In this document: positions 8,684 to 18,088 of the stretch, piece by piece
How positions within the stretch are numbered: position 1 is the stretch's first letter
How the letters are laid out: each line of letters starts with the position of its first letter
Notes under the pieces: generated by a model
The model's database searches: none
Told to the model about the DNA's origin: nothing
Seen by the model: the letters and a program-made list of their open reading frames with translations, nothing else
Assembly: GCA_045105115.1 (NCBI GenBank)
Contig: JBGCDE010000103.1
Span: forward strand, 1 to 57,602
Reading direction: 5' to 3'
Length of the DNA stretch: 57,602 bases
Source: JAUIET01 sp045105115
Lineage (GTDB): Bacteria > Pseudomonadota > Gammaproteobacteria > Pseudomonadales > JAUIET01
Made by a program: the position numbers and the translations under genes

Positions 8684-9901
8684 TTAAATAAGCTGATTAA
8701 GGGCAAAAATTGGTTGTAAGATAGCGAGCACAATCGTGAAAATTGCTCCACCAATAAACAGTAATATAAGGGGCTCAACCAACTTCATGCTTCCATCAAT
8801 GGCATAATTTAGACCACGTTGTTCATGTTCGGCTGCTTTGCTTAGCATTCGCCCCAGTTCACCACTTGCCTCACCACTAGCAACCATGTGCAACAGCATC
8901 GGTGAAAACTGACCACAATCGGTCAAAGCCTTGTGCAGACTTTCGCCTTCTTCCACTGAACGAATGGCAGCGCTTAAACGCTGAGTCAAATAGCGGTTTG
9001 CAAGTACCTCTCTCGTGATCTTTAAAGATTCCACCAATGGAATTCCGCTGGCGACCAAGATGCTGAGTGTGTTGCTGAACTGTGATGTAGAACTGGACCT
9101 GGTTAACCCTCGGGTCAATCGAAAATTAAGTAGCAATCGATCCCGCCACAACCGCGGCCCATCCAGTGAGAACAACCAGCGACAAAATACAAGAAATGCA
9201 ACAGCGAGCAACAACAATAGCCCACCATTACCTTGCAGAAAATCGCTGACGCTTATCAGCGATTTCGTGAGTGCTGGCAGCTCGGCATTCTGCTCCGAAA
9301 AAACGCCAACCACTTGGGGCACAACGTAAGTTAGCAAGCCCAGAACCATCAGCATCGCGACAGAAAACAACATAGTTGGATAGATCAATGCCAGTTTGAC
9401 CTTTTGGCGTGTGTCGCTAGACGTTTCAAGATGATCCGCGAGCTGTTCAAGCACTGTATCAAGATAACCTGAATGCTCACCGGCGGCGATCATTTCACTG
9501 AATGTCGCCGGGAAAGAGTTTCCTTGTTGTCTTAGGGCATCGGCAAGCGAATGACCTTCCAACACTTTAGAGCGTACGACTAACAACACCGATCGAGTAG
9601 CCTGCTTTTCAGCTTGCAAGGCCACGGTATTCAAGCACTCTTCAATTGGCATACCACTTTGTACAAGAGTTGCCAGCTGACGCGTCAGCAAAGCCAGATC
9701 ACTGTGATTTAGTTTGCCGCGCCAACTAAGTAATGGCTTTACAACGGCATTACTCACAGCCTGCCCTTGCTCGCCAACGCTTAATGGCACCCAGCCTTTG
9801 TTGCGAATCTGTTCACGAACTTGTCGTGAACTATCTGCCTCGAGAATGCCATTCTGAGTTTGGCCGCTCGCATCCAGCGCCGAAAAGGTAAATGCAGACA
9901 T
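8684..9901 (-). CDS. gspF: T2SS inner-membrane platform protein GspF
   Basis: 405 residues, full length. Two homologous cytoplasmic four-helix domains (about 70-170 and 270-370) each carry the ASGIPLVESL/QSGMPIEECL type motif. Transmembrane segments are near 170-190, 220-240 and 375-400. GspF is the polytopic centre of the inner-membrane platform and contacts GspE and GspL. It starts 8 nt after gspE. Confidence 0.95.
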   Translation of the reverse strand: MSAFTFSALDASGQTQNGILEADSSRQVREQIRNKGWVPLSVGEQGQAVSNAVVKPLLSWRGKLNHSDLALLTRQLATLVQSGMPIEECLNTVALQAEKQATRSVLLVVRSKVLEGHSLADALRQQGNSFPATFSEMIAAGEHSGYLDTVLEQLADHLETSSDTRQKVKLALIYPTMLFSVAMLMVLGLLTYVVPQVVGVFSEQNAELPALTKSLISVSDFLQGNGGLLLLLAVAFLVFCRWLFSLDGPRLWRDRLLLNFRLTRGLTRSSSTSQFSNTLSILVASGIPLVESLKITREVLANRYLTQRLSAAIRSVEEGESLHKALTDCGQFSPMLLHMVASGEASGELGRMLSKAAEHEQRGLNYAIDGSMKLVEPLILLFIGGAIFTIVLAILQPIFALNQLI

Positions 9902-9909
9902 TTCTGAGT

Positions 9910-11466
9910 CTAGTCCGATTGCGTGACGCGCAGAACTTCTTCTACGGTCGTTGAGTGATCAAGTACGCATTGCAAACCGTTTTCCTGAATACTCATGCTG
10001 GACAATCTCGCCGCAGCCTCCAATTCAGCTTCGCTGGCACCGCTGTGAATCAATTGACGGACATCGGCGTCAATCGCCAGTAGCTCATAAATACCTTTTC
10101 GGCCTTTATAACCGGTAAAGCTGCACTCTTCACAACCAATTGCGTGGGCTATCTCAAGTGAGCTATCACCTTCTTGCTGCAATAGTTGACACTCAAAATC
10201 ATCCGCTAGCCGTGTGCTCTTGCAGGAAGAGCAGAGCGTGCGTACCAAACGCTGTGCAAGCACGCCAACGATGCTAGATGACAAGAGGAAGGGCTCTATG
10301 CCCATATCTTGCAGTCGCGTAATTGCCCCTGCTGCGCTATTGGTATGCAAGGTAGACATCACCATATGGCCTGTCAGGCTAGCCTGAACAGCGATTTCTG
10401 CCGTTTCAAGGTCACGTATTTCGCCCACCATGACAACATCAGGATCTTGTCGCAGCATCGCACGCAAGCCACGCGCAAACGTCATATCGGCACGAAGGTT
10501 AACCTGTGATTGACCTACACCTTCGAGGTTATACTCAATTGGATCTTCAATCGTGAGAATATTGCGACTGTGATCGTTCAGCTCAATTAAAGAGGAATAT
10601 AAGGTTGTGCTCTTGCCCGAACCAGTAGGTCCGGTAACCAGAAAAATTCCGTGTGGCTGGTTGATAATGCCACGCAACCTAAGCAAAGAGGCTTCATCAA
10701 GACCCAGAGCATCCAGCTGAAAATTGTTCGAAGCTTTGTCCAGTAGCCGCAATACTACGCGCTCTCCGTAGCTGGAAGGCAACGTGGATGCACGCACGTC
10801 AACCTCCCTGCCGCCAACCCGTAAACTGATGCGTCCGTCTTGCGGCACCCGCTTCTCGGCGATATCCATCTTTGCCATTACTTTCAAACGAGAGACAAGC
10901 AAGGAGGCAAGCTCTCTTCTTGGCTGAACAGCTGTTCTAAGCACTCCATCGATTCGAAACCTTACCGCCAATGAGCGTTCGTAAGTTTCTATATGCACGT
11001 CCGAGGCGCCCTGCTTTACCGCTTCGTTTAGCACCGCATTAATAAGGCGGATAATCGGTGCGTCGTCTTCTCTACTGAGTAAGTCCTCAGCTTCCGGAAC
11101 AGAGTTGGCCAGACTATCAAGGTCAAGTTCGTCACCAAGACCCTGCACCATTTGCATTGCTTCTGCGCTGTCATGCTCATACGCGGCATTCAATGAATCA
11201 TCAAACTCATTATCTTGCAGTGCAAGAAAGCTGTATCGACCCGAATAGGCCAATATTCGCCTTGCTTCAAGAATGCTATCCAACGTTGTGTTGTCTCTGT
11301 GCACGAGAATCAGGCTGTTGTCTTCTTCGCGACAAAAAACACCGAACTTCCGGGCAAATGCCAAAGGTATTTTTCGTTCAATGTTTACCGTGCGCTCTGA
11401 CTCGTCGTTTGCGGAATCAGAATCCGCAAACATGATTGGTACGGAAGGCTCCAGGGCATCAAGCAT
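9910..11466 (-). CDS. gspE: T2SS assembly ATPase GspE
   Basis: 518 residues, cytoplasmic hexameric ATPase powering pseudopilus growth. An N-terminal N1E/N2E region is followed by the ATPase core: Walker A GPTGSGKSTTLY near residue 278, Walker B DPDVVMVGEIRD near 340, and the His box STLHTNSA near 365. The C-terminal zinc finger is present as two CxxC pairs (CSSC near 415 and CEEC near 445), as in T2SS GspE proteins. First gene of the minus-strand gspE-M operon, diverging from gspC. Confidence 0.96.
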   Translation of the reverse strand: MLDALEPSVPIMFADSDSANDESERTVNIERKIPLAFARKFGVFCREEDNSLILVHRDNTTLDSILEARRILAYSGRYSFLALQDNEFDDSLNAAYEHDSAEAMQMVQGLGDELDLDSLANSVPEAEDLLSREDDAPIIRLINAVLNEAVKQGASDVHIETYERSLAVRFRIDGVLRTAVQPRRELASLLVSRLKVMAKMDIAEKRVPQDGRISLRVGGREVDVRASTLPSSYGERVVLRLLDKASNNFQLDALGLDEASLLRLRGIINQPHGIFLVTGPTGSGKSTTLYSSLIELNDHSRNILTIEDPIEYNLEGVGQSQVNLRADMTFARGLRAMLRQDPDVVMVGEIRDLETAEIAVQASLTGHMVMSTLHTNSAAGAITRLQDMGIEPFLLSSSIVGVLAQRLVRTLCSSCKSTRLADDFECQLLQQEGDSSLEIAHAIGCEECSFTGYKGRKGIYELLAIDADVRQLIHSGASEAELEAAARLSSMSIQENGLQCVLDHSTTVEEVLRVTQSD

Positions 11467-11610
11467 AGATTGTCCAACTGCAGTGTTTATTCAATTTCTT
11501 GTACTAAACTATAGTTGCGACCGAAACATTCGACCAGCTCATGATCAATTACAACAGCGGAGTGATTGGCGCACGTTTTTTAACCACACTACATCACAGA
11601 CTAAAATCAA
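11467..11610. promoter_or_regulatory. Divergent control region between gspE and gspC
   Basis: This 144-nt AT-leaning space is the only gap from which both T2SS transcription units (gspE-M leftward, gspC-D rightward) can start. I cannot pick a convincing -35/-10 pair on either strand, so the call rests on position only. Confidence 0.4.
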
Positions 11611-12207
11611 GTGCTTCAAATTAAATCAATTATTGCCGAGAAACCCCGTGTTGTTGTTGGCATGGCAAGCGCACTTCTTGGCGCAATTTTTATCGCGCAT
11701 GCAAGCGCTTTCTGGTGGCCGGCAAAACCGCAAATGCAAAACTTGCGCGAGACTGGTAGCCGTGCTCTTGAGTTTGATATTGAACGAATAGTATCCAACC
11801 CGGTGTTCGCTGGGTCGCAGTCATCAGTTCCCAGCAGCCAGACATCTGATGCTAGAACTGCCGCATTAGTGAATCATTCAGAGTTTTCCCTTCAAGCGAT
11901 TTTTGAGTCCAGTGACGAAAGTCGAAGCACAGTCATCATTGCCAGATCCGGACAGCCTCCGCGCAGTTATAGCGTTGGCGATGTCTTGACTGACGGCATC
12001 AGCATTTCCGGTATCGATCGCGACAGGGTGAATCTTGTAAGTCATGGCCAGCCTGCCGTACTAAAGTTCAAGCAGCAAGCGCGCACGCCCGCTAACGCGA
12101 TACAACGTGTGGCAGACAAATTTCTAGGGCAAATGTCCGACGAAGGCAAGCTTGGCCAAGTCAAACAGCGGCTGGAACAGCTGCGAAGACAAAGCCAGGA
12201 GCAGTAG
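11611..12207 (+). CDS. gspC: T2SS inner-membrane protein GspC (short form, no PDZ domain)
   Basis: 198 residues from a GTG start. It has a transmembrane helix at about 13-32 (VVVGMASALLGAIFIAHA), a Pro/Gln-rich linker, and the homology-region (HR) beta domain at about 85-150 (FSLQAIFES, SYSVGDVLTDGISISGID). It ends in a short charged helix rich in Gln/Arg. GspC links the inner-membrane platform to the N-domains of the secretin. Most GspC proteins are near 270-300 residues with a C-terminal PDZ domain; this one lacks the PDZ and ends in a likely helix or coiled coil, as in Pseudomonas XcpP. Three nt separate it from gspD. Confidence 0.9.
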   Translation: MLQIKSIIAEKPRVVVGMASALLGAIFIAHASAFWWPAKPQMQNLRETGSRALEFDIERIVSNPVFAGSQSSVPSSQTSDARTAALVNHSEFSLQAIFESSDESRSTVIIARSGQPPRSYSVGDVLTDGISISGIDRDRVNLVSHGQPAVLKFKQQARTPANAIQRVADKFLGQMSDEGKLGQVKQRLEQLRRQSQEQ

Positions 12208-12210
12208 TTA

Positions 12211-14232
12211 ATGACACCTTTATTACACTTTAACAGAGGCTATATGCGCTTGTTACCACGCACTTTGCAGTTCCATCAGTTTCCGGCGTTCACCCTGTGC
12301 TTATTATTGGCGCTGCTGCTGTCGGTCGGCAAAGTTGCGGCTCAGGACCTTCAACCAGCAATTGCAAGCAGCGACGATAGCGTGACAATGAACATGCGTG
12401 ATGCTGATATACGCAGCGTTATCCAGTGGGTATCTGACGTTACAGGAAAAAACATACTTGTTCACAACGCAGTAACTGGAAATGTAACCATTATTTCGGC
12501 AGGCCCTGTAAGTTCAGAAGAAGCCTACCAGCTGTTCCTGTCGGCATTGCAAGTTAATGGATTTGCAGCGCAAGAAAGTGATGGTGTAATCAGTATCGTG
12601 CCGGAAAGTGTCGCCGCTCAGGGAAATACGCCGTTCAACAGCGATAACGGCTCTTCGGTTGTTACTCGTGTACTACCCGTCAAAAACATTCCTGCGACAC
12701 AGCTCACTGGCCTATTGCGACCGCTACTTCCAGAGCACTCACAAATTGCAGCGGACGCTTCTTCAAATTCACTGATCGTAGTGGATCGAGTGGATAACAT
12801 AGAAAAGATCGAGCAAATTATTGCACGCATGGATAAGCCAAGTAATAGCGAGTTTGATGTTGTAAAGCTCAAACATGCAAACGCCAGTGACGTACTTCAA
12901 AGTCTCTCGCAGTTAATGCCGCCGGGTGGGGATCCAGCAACACCGCTCAACGTCAAGTTTTCTGTGGATGAACGAAGCAATAGCGTGTTGATGTATGGCG
13001 ACGCTACCCGGCGCAAAAACCTGCGCAAACTTATCACCCGTCTCGACCAGCCTGTGCAAGGCGATGGCAGTACGCAGGTTGTTTATCTTAACTACGTTGA
13101 TGCCGCAGAGCTGGTACCAATTCTTGAAAGCATGGCAGGCGTGCAAGCTAAGGAACAAGGTTCCGAGCGCCTGAGTGTTAGTGTAGAAGCCAGCGAAAGC
13201 ACAAATGCGCTAGTGATCAGTGCCCCCCCGGCCTTAATGTCAGATATGAAACGGGTGGTCTCTCAAATAGACATACGAAAAGCACAAGTGCTGATAGAAG
13301 CCCTTGTTGTGCAGGTGAACAGCAGTGTCGCGAACGATATTGGTGTGAGTTGGATTACGACTGAATCAGTGCTTAACGACCCGGATGGTGGTGTACTGAG
13401 CGCCGTGAATACGCTAGGCAATCTACCTTTGGCAGCGGTATCAGACGCGCTGTCGCCAGTACCCAATATAGGAACTGACTTTAACCCTGCTGCGGGCCTG
13501 ACTTTCGGTTTCTTTAGAAATGGTTCTCTGCGCGCTGCGATTCGGGCACTGTCGTCAAACAGCAATGCCAACATACTGTCTACCCCAACTATTATTGCGC
13601 TGGACAATGAAGAAGCCGAATTATTAGTCGGCCAAAGCGTGCCTTTCCTGACCGGTCAGTCTACCGGTAATGCATCATCAACAGCTGACCCATTCAACAC
13701 GATCGAACGGCAAGATATTGGTACGTCGCTTAGGGTGACACCCAGAATTAATCAGGGTGACTCTATAGCCTTGCAGCTGGAGCAGACCACAGAAACTATA
13801 GATCAGTCTGTAGATCCCGCCGTAGCTGACGTAGCTACTGACTTGATAACCCGAAAAACTGAGATGCGCACGCGCGCCTTGATAAAGGACGGCGAAGTAT
13901 TGGTAATTGGCGGCTTGATCAGTGATGAAGAACGCGAACGGCGCACTAAAGTGCCGCTATTAGGTGACATACCTGTATTGGGTAAGCTGTTTAGCTCAAA
14001 GGGAGTGACCAAAACCAAGAACAACTTAATGGTGTTTATACATCCTGTTATTCTAAAAGACGCGGCACACAGACGCGAGCTAACCAAAAGTCGCTATAAC
14101 TTTATGCGCGACCAACAGGAAAACTCAAATCTAGGTGGCAAGTGGTTGAAAGACTACAAATTCAAACCGCTGTTACCCCAATTCGAAATGTATGCACCAG
14201 GACCCGCTCAGGATCACGCCAGCGCAGATTGA
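12211..14232 (+). CDS. gspD: T2SS secretin GspD (complete copy)
   Basis: 673 residues. A signal peptide ends near VAA|QDLQP, followed by N0 (about 58-130, VTMNMRDADIRSVIQWVSD), N1-N3 repeats (about 145-370) and the secretin barrel (about 440-610), with LDNEEAELLVG, VPFLTG and NLMVFIHP. AGGAG lies 9 nt before the ATG at 12211; an internal ATG at 12244, with AGAGG close by, would give a more standard signal peptide and is a real alternative. It lies directly after gspC and is co-transcribed with it. Compare the diverged second secretin at the left edge of the window. Confidence 0.96.
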   Translation: MTPLLHFNRGYMRLLPRTLQFHQFPAFTLCLLLALLLSVGKVAAQDLQPAIASSDDSVTMNMRDADIRSVIQWVSDVTGKNILVHNAVTGNVTIISAGPVSSEEAYQLFLSALQVNGFAAQESDGVISIVPESVAAQGNTPFNSDNGSSVVTRVLPVKNIPATQLTGLLRPLLPEHSQIAADASSNSLIVVDRVDNIEKIEQIIARMDKPSNSEFDVVKLKHANASDVLQSLSQLMPPGGDPATPLNVKFSVDERSNSVLMYGDATRRKNLRKLITRLDQPVQGDGSTQVVYLNYVDAAELVPILESMAGVQAKEQGSERLSVSVEASESTNALVISAPPALMSDMKRVVSQIDIRKAQVLIEALVVQVNSSVANDIGVSWITTESVLNDPDGGVLSAVNTLGNLPLAAVSDALSPVPNIGTDFNPAAGLTFGFFRNGSLRAAIRALSSNSNANILSTPTIIALDNEEAELLVGQSVPFLTGQSTGNASSTADPFNTIERQDIGTSLRVTPRINQGDSIALQLEQTTETIDQSVDPAVADVATDLITRKTEMRTRALIKDGEVLVIGGLISDEERERRTKVPLLGDIPVLGKLFSSKGVTKTKNNLMVFIHPVILKDAAHRRELTKSRYNFMRDQQENSNLGGKWLKDYKFKPLLPQFEMYAPGPAQDHASAD

Positions 14233-14300
14233 GCCAAATACAATTTGCTACTTCGCTCGCAGGGTCAAGGCAATAGCGAAGCCAGCTGCTGCAAGTATTT

Positions 14301-15401
14301 TTAAAACCAGCGAGTACCCTGTAAACGGCTCCACCAACGCAGTAATAGACCGTCCACTGAATTAGTTGCTGCCATGCCGAAACGTTGCTGCAAACTCTTC
14401 TTCTCTTCGTAACGCACTTGATACAAGTCAGCGTCCTCAACTTGAGCAAATAAGTAATCGTCGCTGGTGCTCAGCTGATCTGCAAGTTGAAGGTCGATCG
14501 CGCGTTTACCGTACCAGGTTTCACCTGTAGCTACTTTGTCTATATCCAATTGGGGTCTGTGTTCAGCAACCCACTCCTTGAACAATACGTGGGTTTCTTC
14601 CAGATCCTGCTTAAACTTCTCCCGGCCTTTCTCAGTATTTTCGCCAAACAAGGTCAATGTTCGCTTGTACTCGCCAGCCGTTAAAATTTCAACATCCACT
14701 TCATTCTTTTGCAGCAAACGGTGAAAGTTTGGCACCTGCGCCACTACGCCGATAGAACCTAGCACCGCAAACGGAGCCGCTACAATTTTGTCTGCCAAAC
14801 AGGCCATCATGTAGCCGCCACTAGCGGCCACTTTATCTACGCATACAGTCAGAGGTACGTTTCTTTGCTTAATGCGCTCCAGCTGTGAGGACGCAAGACC
14901 ATAGCCATGCACCACACCACCTGGGCTCTCCAGCACCAAAACTATTTCATCTTCCTGCTTCGCCAAAGAGAGTACGCTGCTTATTTCTTCGCGTAATCGA
15001 TCAACAGCTGAGGCCTGCATGTCACCATTAAAGCTCAGCACAAATACCCGCTTCTTAGTGGACCCATTGGCCGGCAAGGCATCATCGGTTTCCACTGCAT
15101 CACCAACTTTCTTCTCAGCGTTTTTTAGCGCTTTCTTTTCTTCCTTAAGCTTCTTCTTTTGAGCCTTCTCACGCCGTTTTTCTTCGGCTTTGAACTCAGG
15201 CTCAGACAATATTGCATGGCGCAAGGTGTCTCGCATATCGTTGTATCGACTATTGAGATTGCGAACCTCAATGTGTCCATCTTGTGATGGTTTGCCACGT
15301 TGAGCGGCGCTGGCGGCGGTCGCAATTACAAACATTATGGCGACTGCGATAGTGACTACTTTGGCCAGAAAAAGGCCATACTCTGCAAATAATTCGAGCA
15401 C
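14301..15401 (-). CDS. sohB: Inner-membrane S49 peptidase SohB
   Basis: 366 residues. An N-terminal membrane helix (about 8-30) is followed by a Lys/Glu-rich cytoplasm- or periplasm-facing stretch (about 70-100) and an SppA-type serine protease domain. The catalytic Ser sits in VAASGGYMMACL (about 195), and the Lys of the Ser-Lys dyad in AGEYKRTLTLFG (about 247). The family signature ESPGGVVHGYG is present, and the C-terminal LLLRWWSRLQG closes the protein as in E. coli SohB. Function in the family: membrane-associated peptidase that can suppress htrA defects when overexpressed. It faces gspD convergently with a 68-nt gap. Confidence 0.95.
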   Translation of the reverse strand: MLELFAEYGLFLAKVVTIAVAIMFVIATAASAAQRGKPSQDGHIEVRNLNSRYNDMRDTLRHAILSEPEFKAEEKRREKAQKKKLKEEKKALKNAEKKVGDAVETDDALPANGSTKKRVFVLSFNGDMQASAVDRLREEISSVLSLAKQEDEIVLVLESPGGVVHGYGLASSQLERIKQRNVPLTVCVDKVAASGGYMMACLADKIVAAPFAVLGSIGVVAQVPNFHRLLQKNEVDVEILTAGEYKRTLTLFGENTEKGREKFKQDLEETHVLFKEWVAEHRPQLDIDKVATGETWYGKRAIDLQLADQLSTSDDYLFAQVEDADLYQVRYEEKKSLQQRFGMAATNSVDGLLLRWWSRLQGTRWF

Positions 15402-15476
15402 TGGGGGCTCCGTTGGGACACTGGGGCGCGGGATTATAGCGTGAATTCAGGAATAGCAGACAGTGGCGAAATGTAA

Positions 15477-16133
15477 TTACATCCAGCTGTCGACTGCAGC
15501 AAGTGCCTCTCGGTTTATGGGTGTAGCAATCAAACTGCTCCCATCCAGGACTAGCTCATAGTTAGCCTCGTGGGCCATCGGCATATACACAGCGCGACCA
15601 TATTGGGGTATTACCCACGGCAGCTTGTCGTGCATGCTCTGCAGGACCTTCCAGGTATCAACCCCAAAATCGGATGCCCCCAATTCATGAACATAACGCT
15701 GACTGTTGAGCTCTTGCTCTAACGTCATGTAACGCCCAGAGAAGCGTCCAAGACGATAAAGCGGCTCCATATTCAACGAGGTCAACATACCGCGCCAAGC
15801 GATGATCCGTGTGTCAAGTTGCCATTGGTCGCCATGCAACTCAAACGCGCTTTCTCCCTCGCCCGGAATGCTCACAGTCGCTATGTAAATGTGCGGTTTG
15901 AATTCAGTAAAACGCACTTTAGCGATGATTTTATCTGCAATAAGCGGTTTATAAGATCGCATGTCAGCTGCCATTGATGCCAACATCGTTGCCAGAAACA
16001 ATAACAAAACACCGGTACAGCCTTTCAACCAGGCTACAAACCAGCTTCCCCGAACAAGCACTTTCACTCCAGCCGCCACCAGTATAAATACGGCGATCCA
16101 AAGAACAATTTGAGCGGCGCTACTGGTGGTCAT
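15477..16133 (-). CDS. Conserved membrane protein of unknown function
   Basis: 218 residues. Two hydrophobic helices lie at the N-terminus (about 7-26 and 33-52, VLWIAVFILVAAGVKVLV and GCTGVLLLFLATMLAS). A soluble beta-rich domain follows, with GDQWQLDTRIIAWRG, EPLYRLGRFSGRYMTLEQE and the C-terminal ELVLDGSSLIATPINREA. I recall similar Pseudomonas proteins labelled as a cation/multidrug efflux pump, but two helices and a soluble domain do not make a transporter, so that label should not be copied. It follows the 16178-17866 gene on the same strand, 44 nt downstream, and may be in one operon with it. Confidence 0.8.
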   Translation of the reverse strand: MTTSSAAQIVLWIAVFILVAAGVKVLVRGSWFVAWLKGCTGVLLLFLATMLASMAADMRSYKPLIADKIIAKVRFTEFKPHIYIATVSIPGEGESAFELHGDQWQLDTRIIAWRGMLTSLNMEPLYRLGRFSGRYMTLEQELNSQRYVHELGASDFGVDTWKVLQSMHDKLPWVIPQYGRAVYMPMAHEANYELVLDGSSLIATPINREALAAVDSWM

Positions 16134-16177
16134 CCCTGATCCAGAATAATGGTGGTGTTAATGATCTTTCCCGCCTA

Positions 16178-17866
16178 TCACGCAGCAGCCGGGTAACCGA
16201 TTTCAGTCAAACTTTCGTCAGCCACATCAAGCACGCTATCGTCTGCGTCCTTTCGTAGTTCAAGTTGTGCCAGGTAGTATTCAAGACTTATTAGCGCATC
16301 AGCCAGCGTTTCAAGAATGCTGTCGTCTTGCTCACCACTCTTATTAATTGCAGACTCGATGAACTGAGTTGAGCGGAATAAGATGTCGGCTGCTCGCGGC
16401 AAGTCGATCAGCTGCAAGCCACCGCGCACAGAGTTTAAAGTGGTCGCAATATTGCCAAGATGTGCCCGATCAAAACCGGATTCTACAAATGAAGTGATGG
16501 CCCGCTTTGCGAGGTTAAGACCAGCTTGAGCCTCGGTGACAACCGCGAGCTCAGCGCTTTGCAGCGCACCAGCATCTGCATTTGCGACAGGATCTGGCAT
16601 CTCCGTAGACATGCTATTGGCATTGTCCAGCACCCCTTCCAGCATTATTAATGCGTCAGCTAACGGCATTAAACCCTCCCAGCTGACACTGGCTGGCTGC
16701 TCAACCCAACGTTTTACGTCTTGTAGTCGAGCAAGCATCAAGCCAGCAAGAGTCTCGCCAACCGTATCGCCCATGCAAGCCAGGATACTTTCTAACTGAG
16801 TTTCAAGATTCTCTAATTCGCCTTTATTGTATTCATTGGCACGGGAAGCTAAGTCGAGATATTCACGAGCTGACGACAATAGCGAACCCAACTTATCCAG
16901 TCTTGCTTGCTCAACATGCAGGTTGTGACCGTAAACATAGGCGCGCTCTTCGCGCAAGGTTTGCTCGCAATCTGATTGCTCAAACACTATATCTTTGATG
17001 GCCAATGACGCCAGCGGTTGCTTTTGTTCTGACAAGCTAATTAGGTATAAGAGCTCGTCTCTATCGCTGTCGCCCAGCTTTTGGCCCAACTGATCTTCAA
17101 GATTTGACAAGAACTCACGAAATGAACGGTCTAACGAGCTCAACCAACGCGCCCTGGAAGCATTCAGCTCAAGCTTACGACTAGCCAATGAAGAAATGAC
17201 CGCTGCGTTCAACAGCCATCTTTCGGAGGCGGCCGCAGTGCGCAGACACCCATACATTCTCTCACAGGCACGCTGCATCAGACCCAAATGCATTGCTGGG
17301 TCACCCTCTTTTCGAATAATGGCAATCAAACCAGTCTGATACATCTGTCGCAGACGACGAACAGTTAGACTGAGCTTTTCCTGATCAATCGCTTTTTTTG
17401 CATCCAACTCCGGCAAGGATATTTCGCCTCTGCTCTTGAATTGACTGAATCTAAATTCAGGCAGACGCGACAAGCCAGCAAGCGCGCGAACTTCGGTGAT
17501 AGCCGGTGCCAGCAACACCGGTTTCCCATGCCCGGTCGCGCGAACAAATTCCAGATAGCGAGGCATAGCGGCCAGTATTGAACTAACAGACAGCAAGGCC
17601 GGAGACGCAGGCGCCCTTTCGCTGCTTATTAATTGTTCAGCGTATCGGTGAAGGTCTTCGCTGAGTGCAGCCAACCCACGTAATTCGATCATGCGCAGAG
17701 CGCCATTGGCTTGCAGCAGACTTTGAGCCGCCGATTTCAGTGGTGTTTTGTCATTCGGGTCGTCTACAAATTTTTGCCACGCACTTCCCGCCAGGCGCAA
17801 TGTTTCGTCTAGCTCATTCCCAAGAATGCCTAACGAGGATAAATTGACTGCCGATAAATCTGCCAT
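16178..17866 (-). CDS. Helical protein resembling the N-terminal Hpt-like region of ChpA/PilL
   Basis: 562 residues, almost wholly alpha-helical and acidic, with no membrane segment. The opening segment (LGNELDETLRLAGSAWQKF, LLQANGALRMIELRGLAALSEDLHRYAEQL) matches the degenerate Hpt-type helical repeats at the front of the ChpA chemosensory kinase. A second such repeat occurs near residues 425-500 (LNLAKRAITSFVESGF, LNSVRGGLQLIDLPRAADIL). I see no phosphorylatable His in the HxxKG context, no histidine kinase ATPase domain, no CheW domain and no receiver. It therefore looks like a scaffold derived from the ChpA N-terminus standing alone, not a kinase. No chemotaxis gene lies beside it. The assignment is by resemblance only. 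Confidence 0.6.
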   Translation of the reverse strand: MADLSAVNLSSLGILGNELDETLRLAGSAWQKFVDDPNDKTPLKSAAQSLLQANGALRMIELRGLAALSEDLHRYAEQLISSERAPASPALLSVSSILAAMPRYLEFVRATGHGKPVLLAPAITEVRALAGLSRLPEFRFSQFKSRGEISLPELDAKKAIDQEKLSLTVRRLRQMYQTGLIAIIRKEGDPAMHLGLMQRACERMYGCLRTAAASERWLLNAAVISSLASRKLELNASRARWLSSLDRSFREFLSNLEDQLGQKLGDSDRDELLYLISLSEQKQPLASLAIKDIVFEQSDCEQTLREERAYVYGHNLHVEQARLDKLGSLLSSAREYLDLASRANEYNKGELENLETQLESILACMGDTVGETLAGLMLARLQDVKRWVEQPASVSWEGLMPLADALIMLEGVLDNANSMSTEMPDPVANADAGALQSAELAVVTEAQAGLNLAKRAITSFVESGFDRAHLGNIATTLNSVRGGLQLIDLPRAADILFRSTQFIESAINKSGEQDDSILETLADALISLEYYLAQLELRKDADDSVLDVADESLTEIGYPAAA

Positions 17867-18088
17867 GAGGGTAACAACATTAGAGGGATGTTTCTAAAGT
17901 ATAACCAACAACGGAAATTCTGCCGGCAGTCTGAACTGGGAAGATAATCTCAAAACTGTTGATTAGATCACTCAACTTGCTGTCAAAGTTGGACCGATGA
18001 ATTACAATTAACTGTGTCTCAATAAGACGGTGAACCATGCACCGTTTTTTGAACGCAGATCGTGCACATACAACATCAAAGGACACCG

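Noticed and set aside
15477..16133. Multidrug efflux pump
   Set aside because: Only two membrane helices plus a soluble domain; no transporter family motif.
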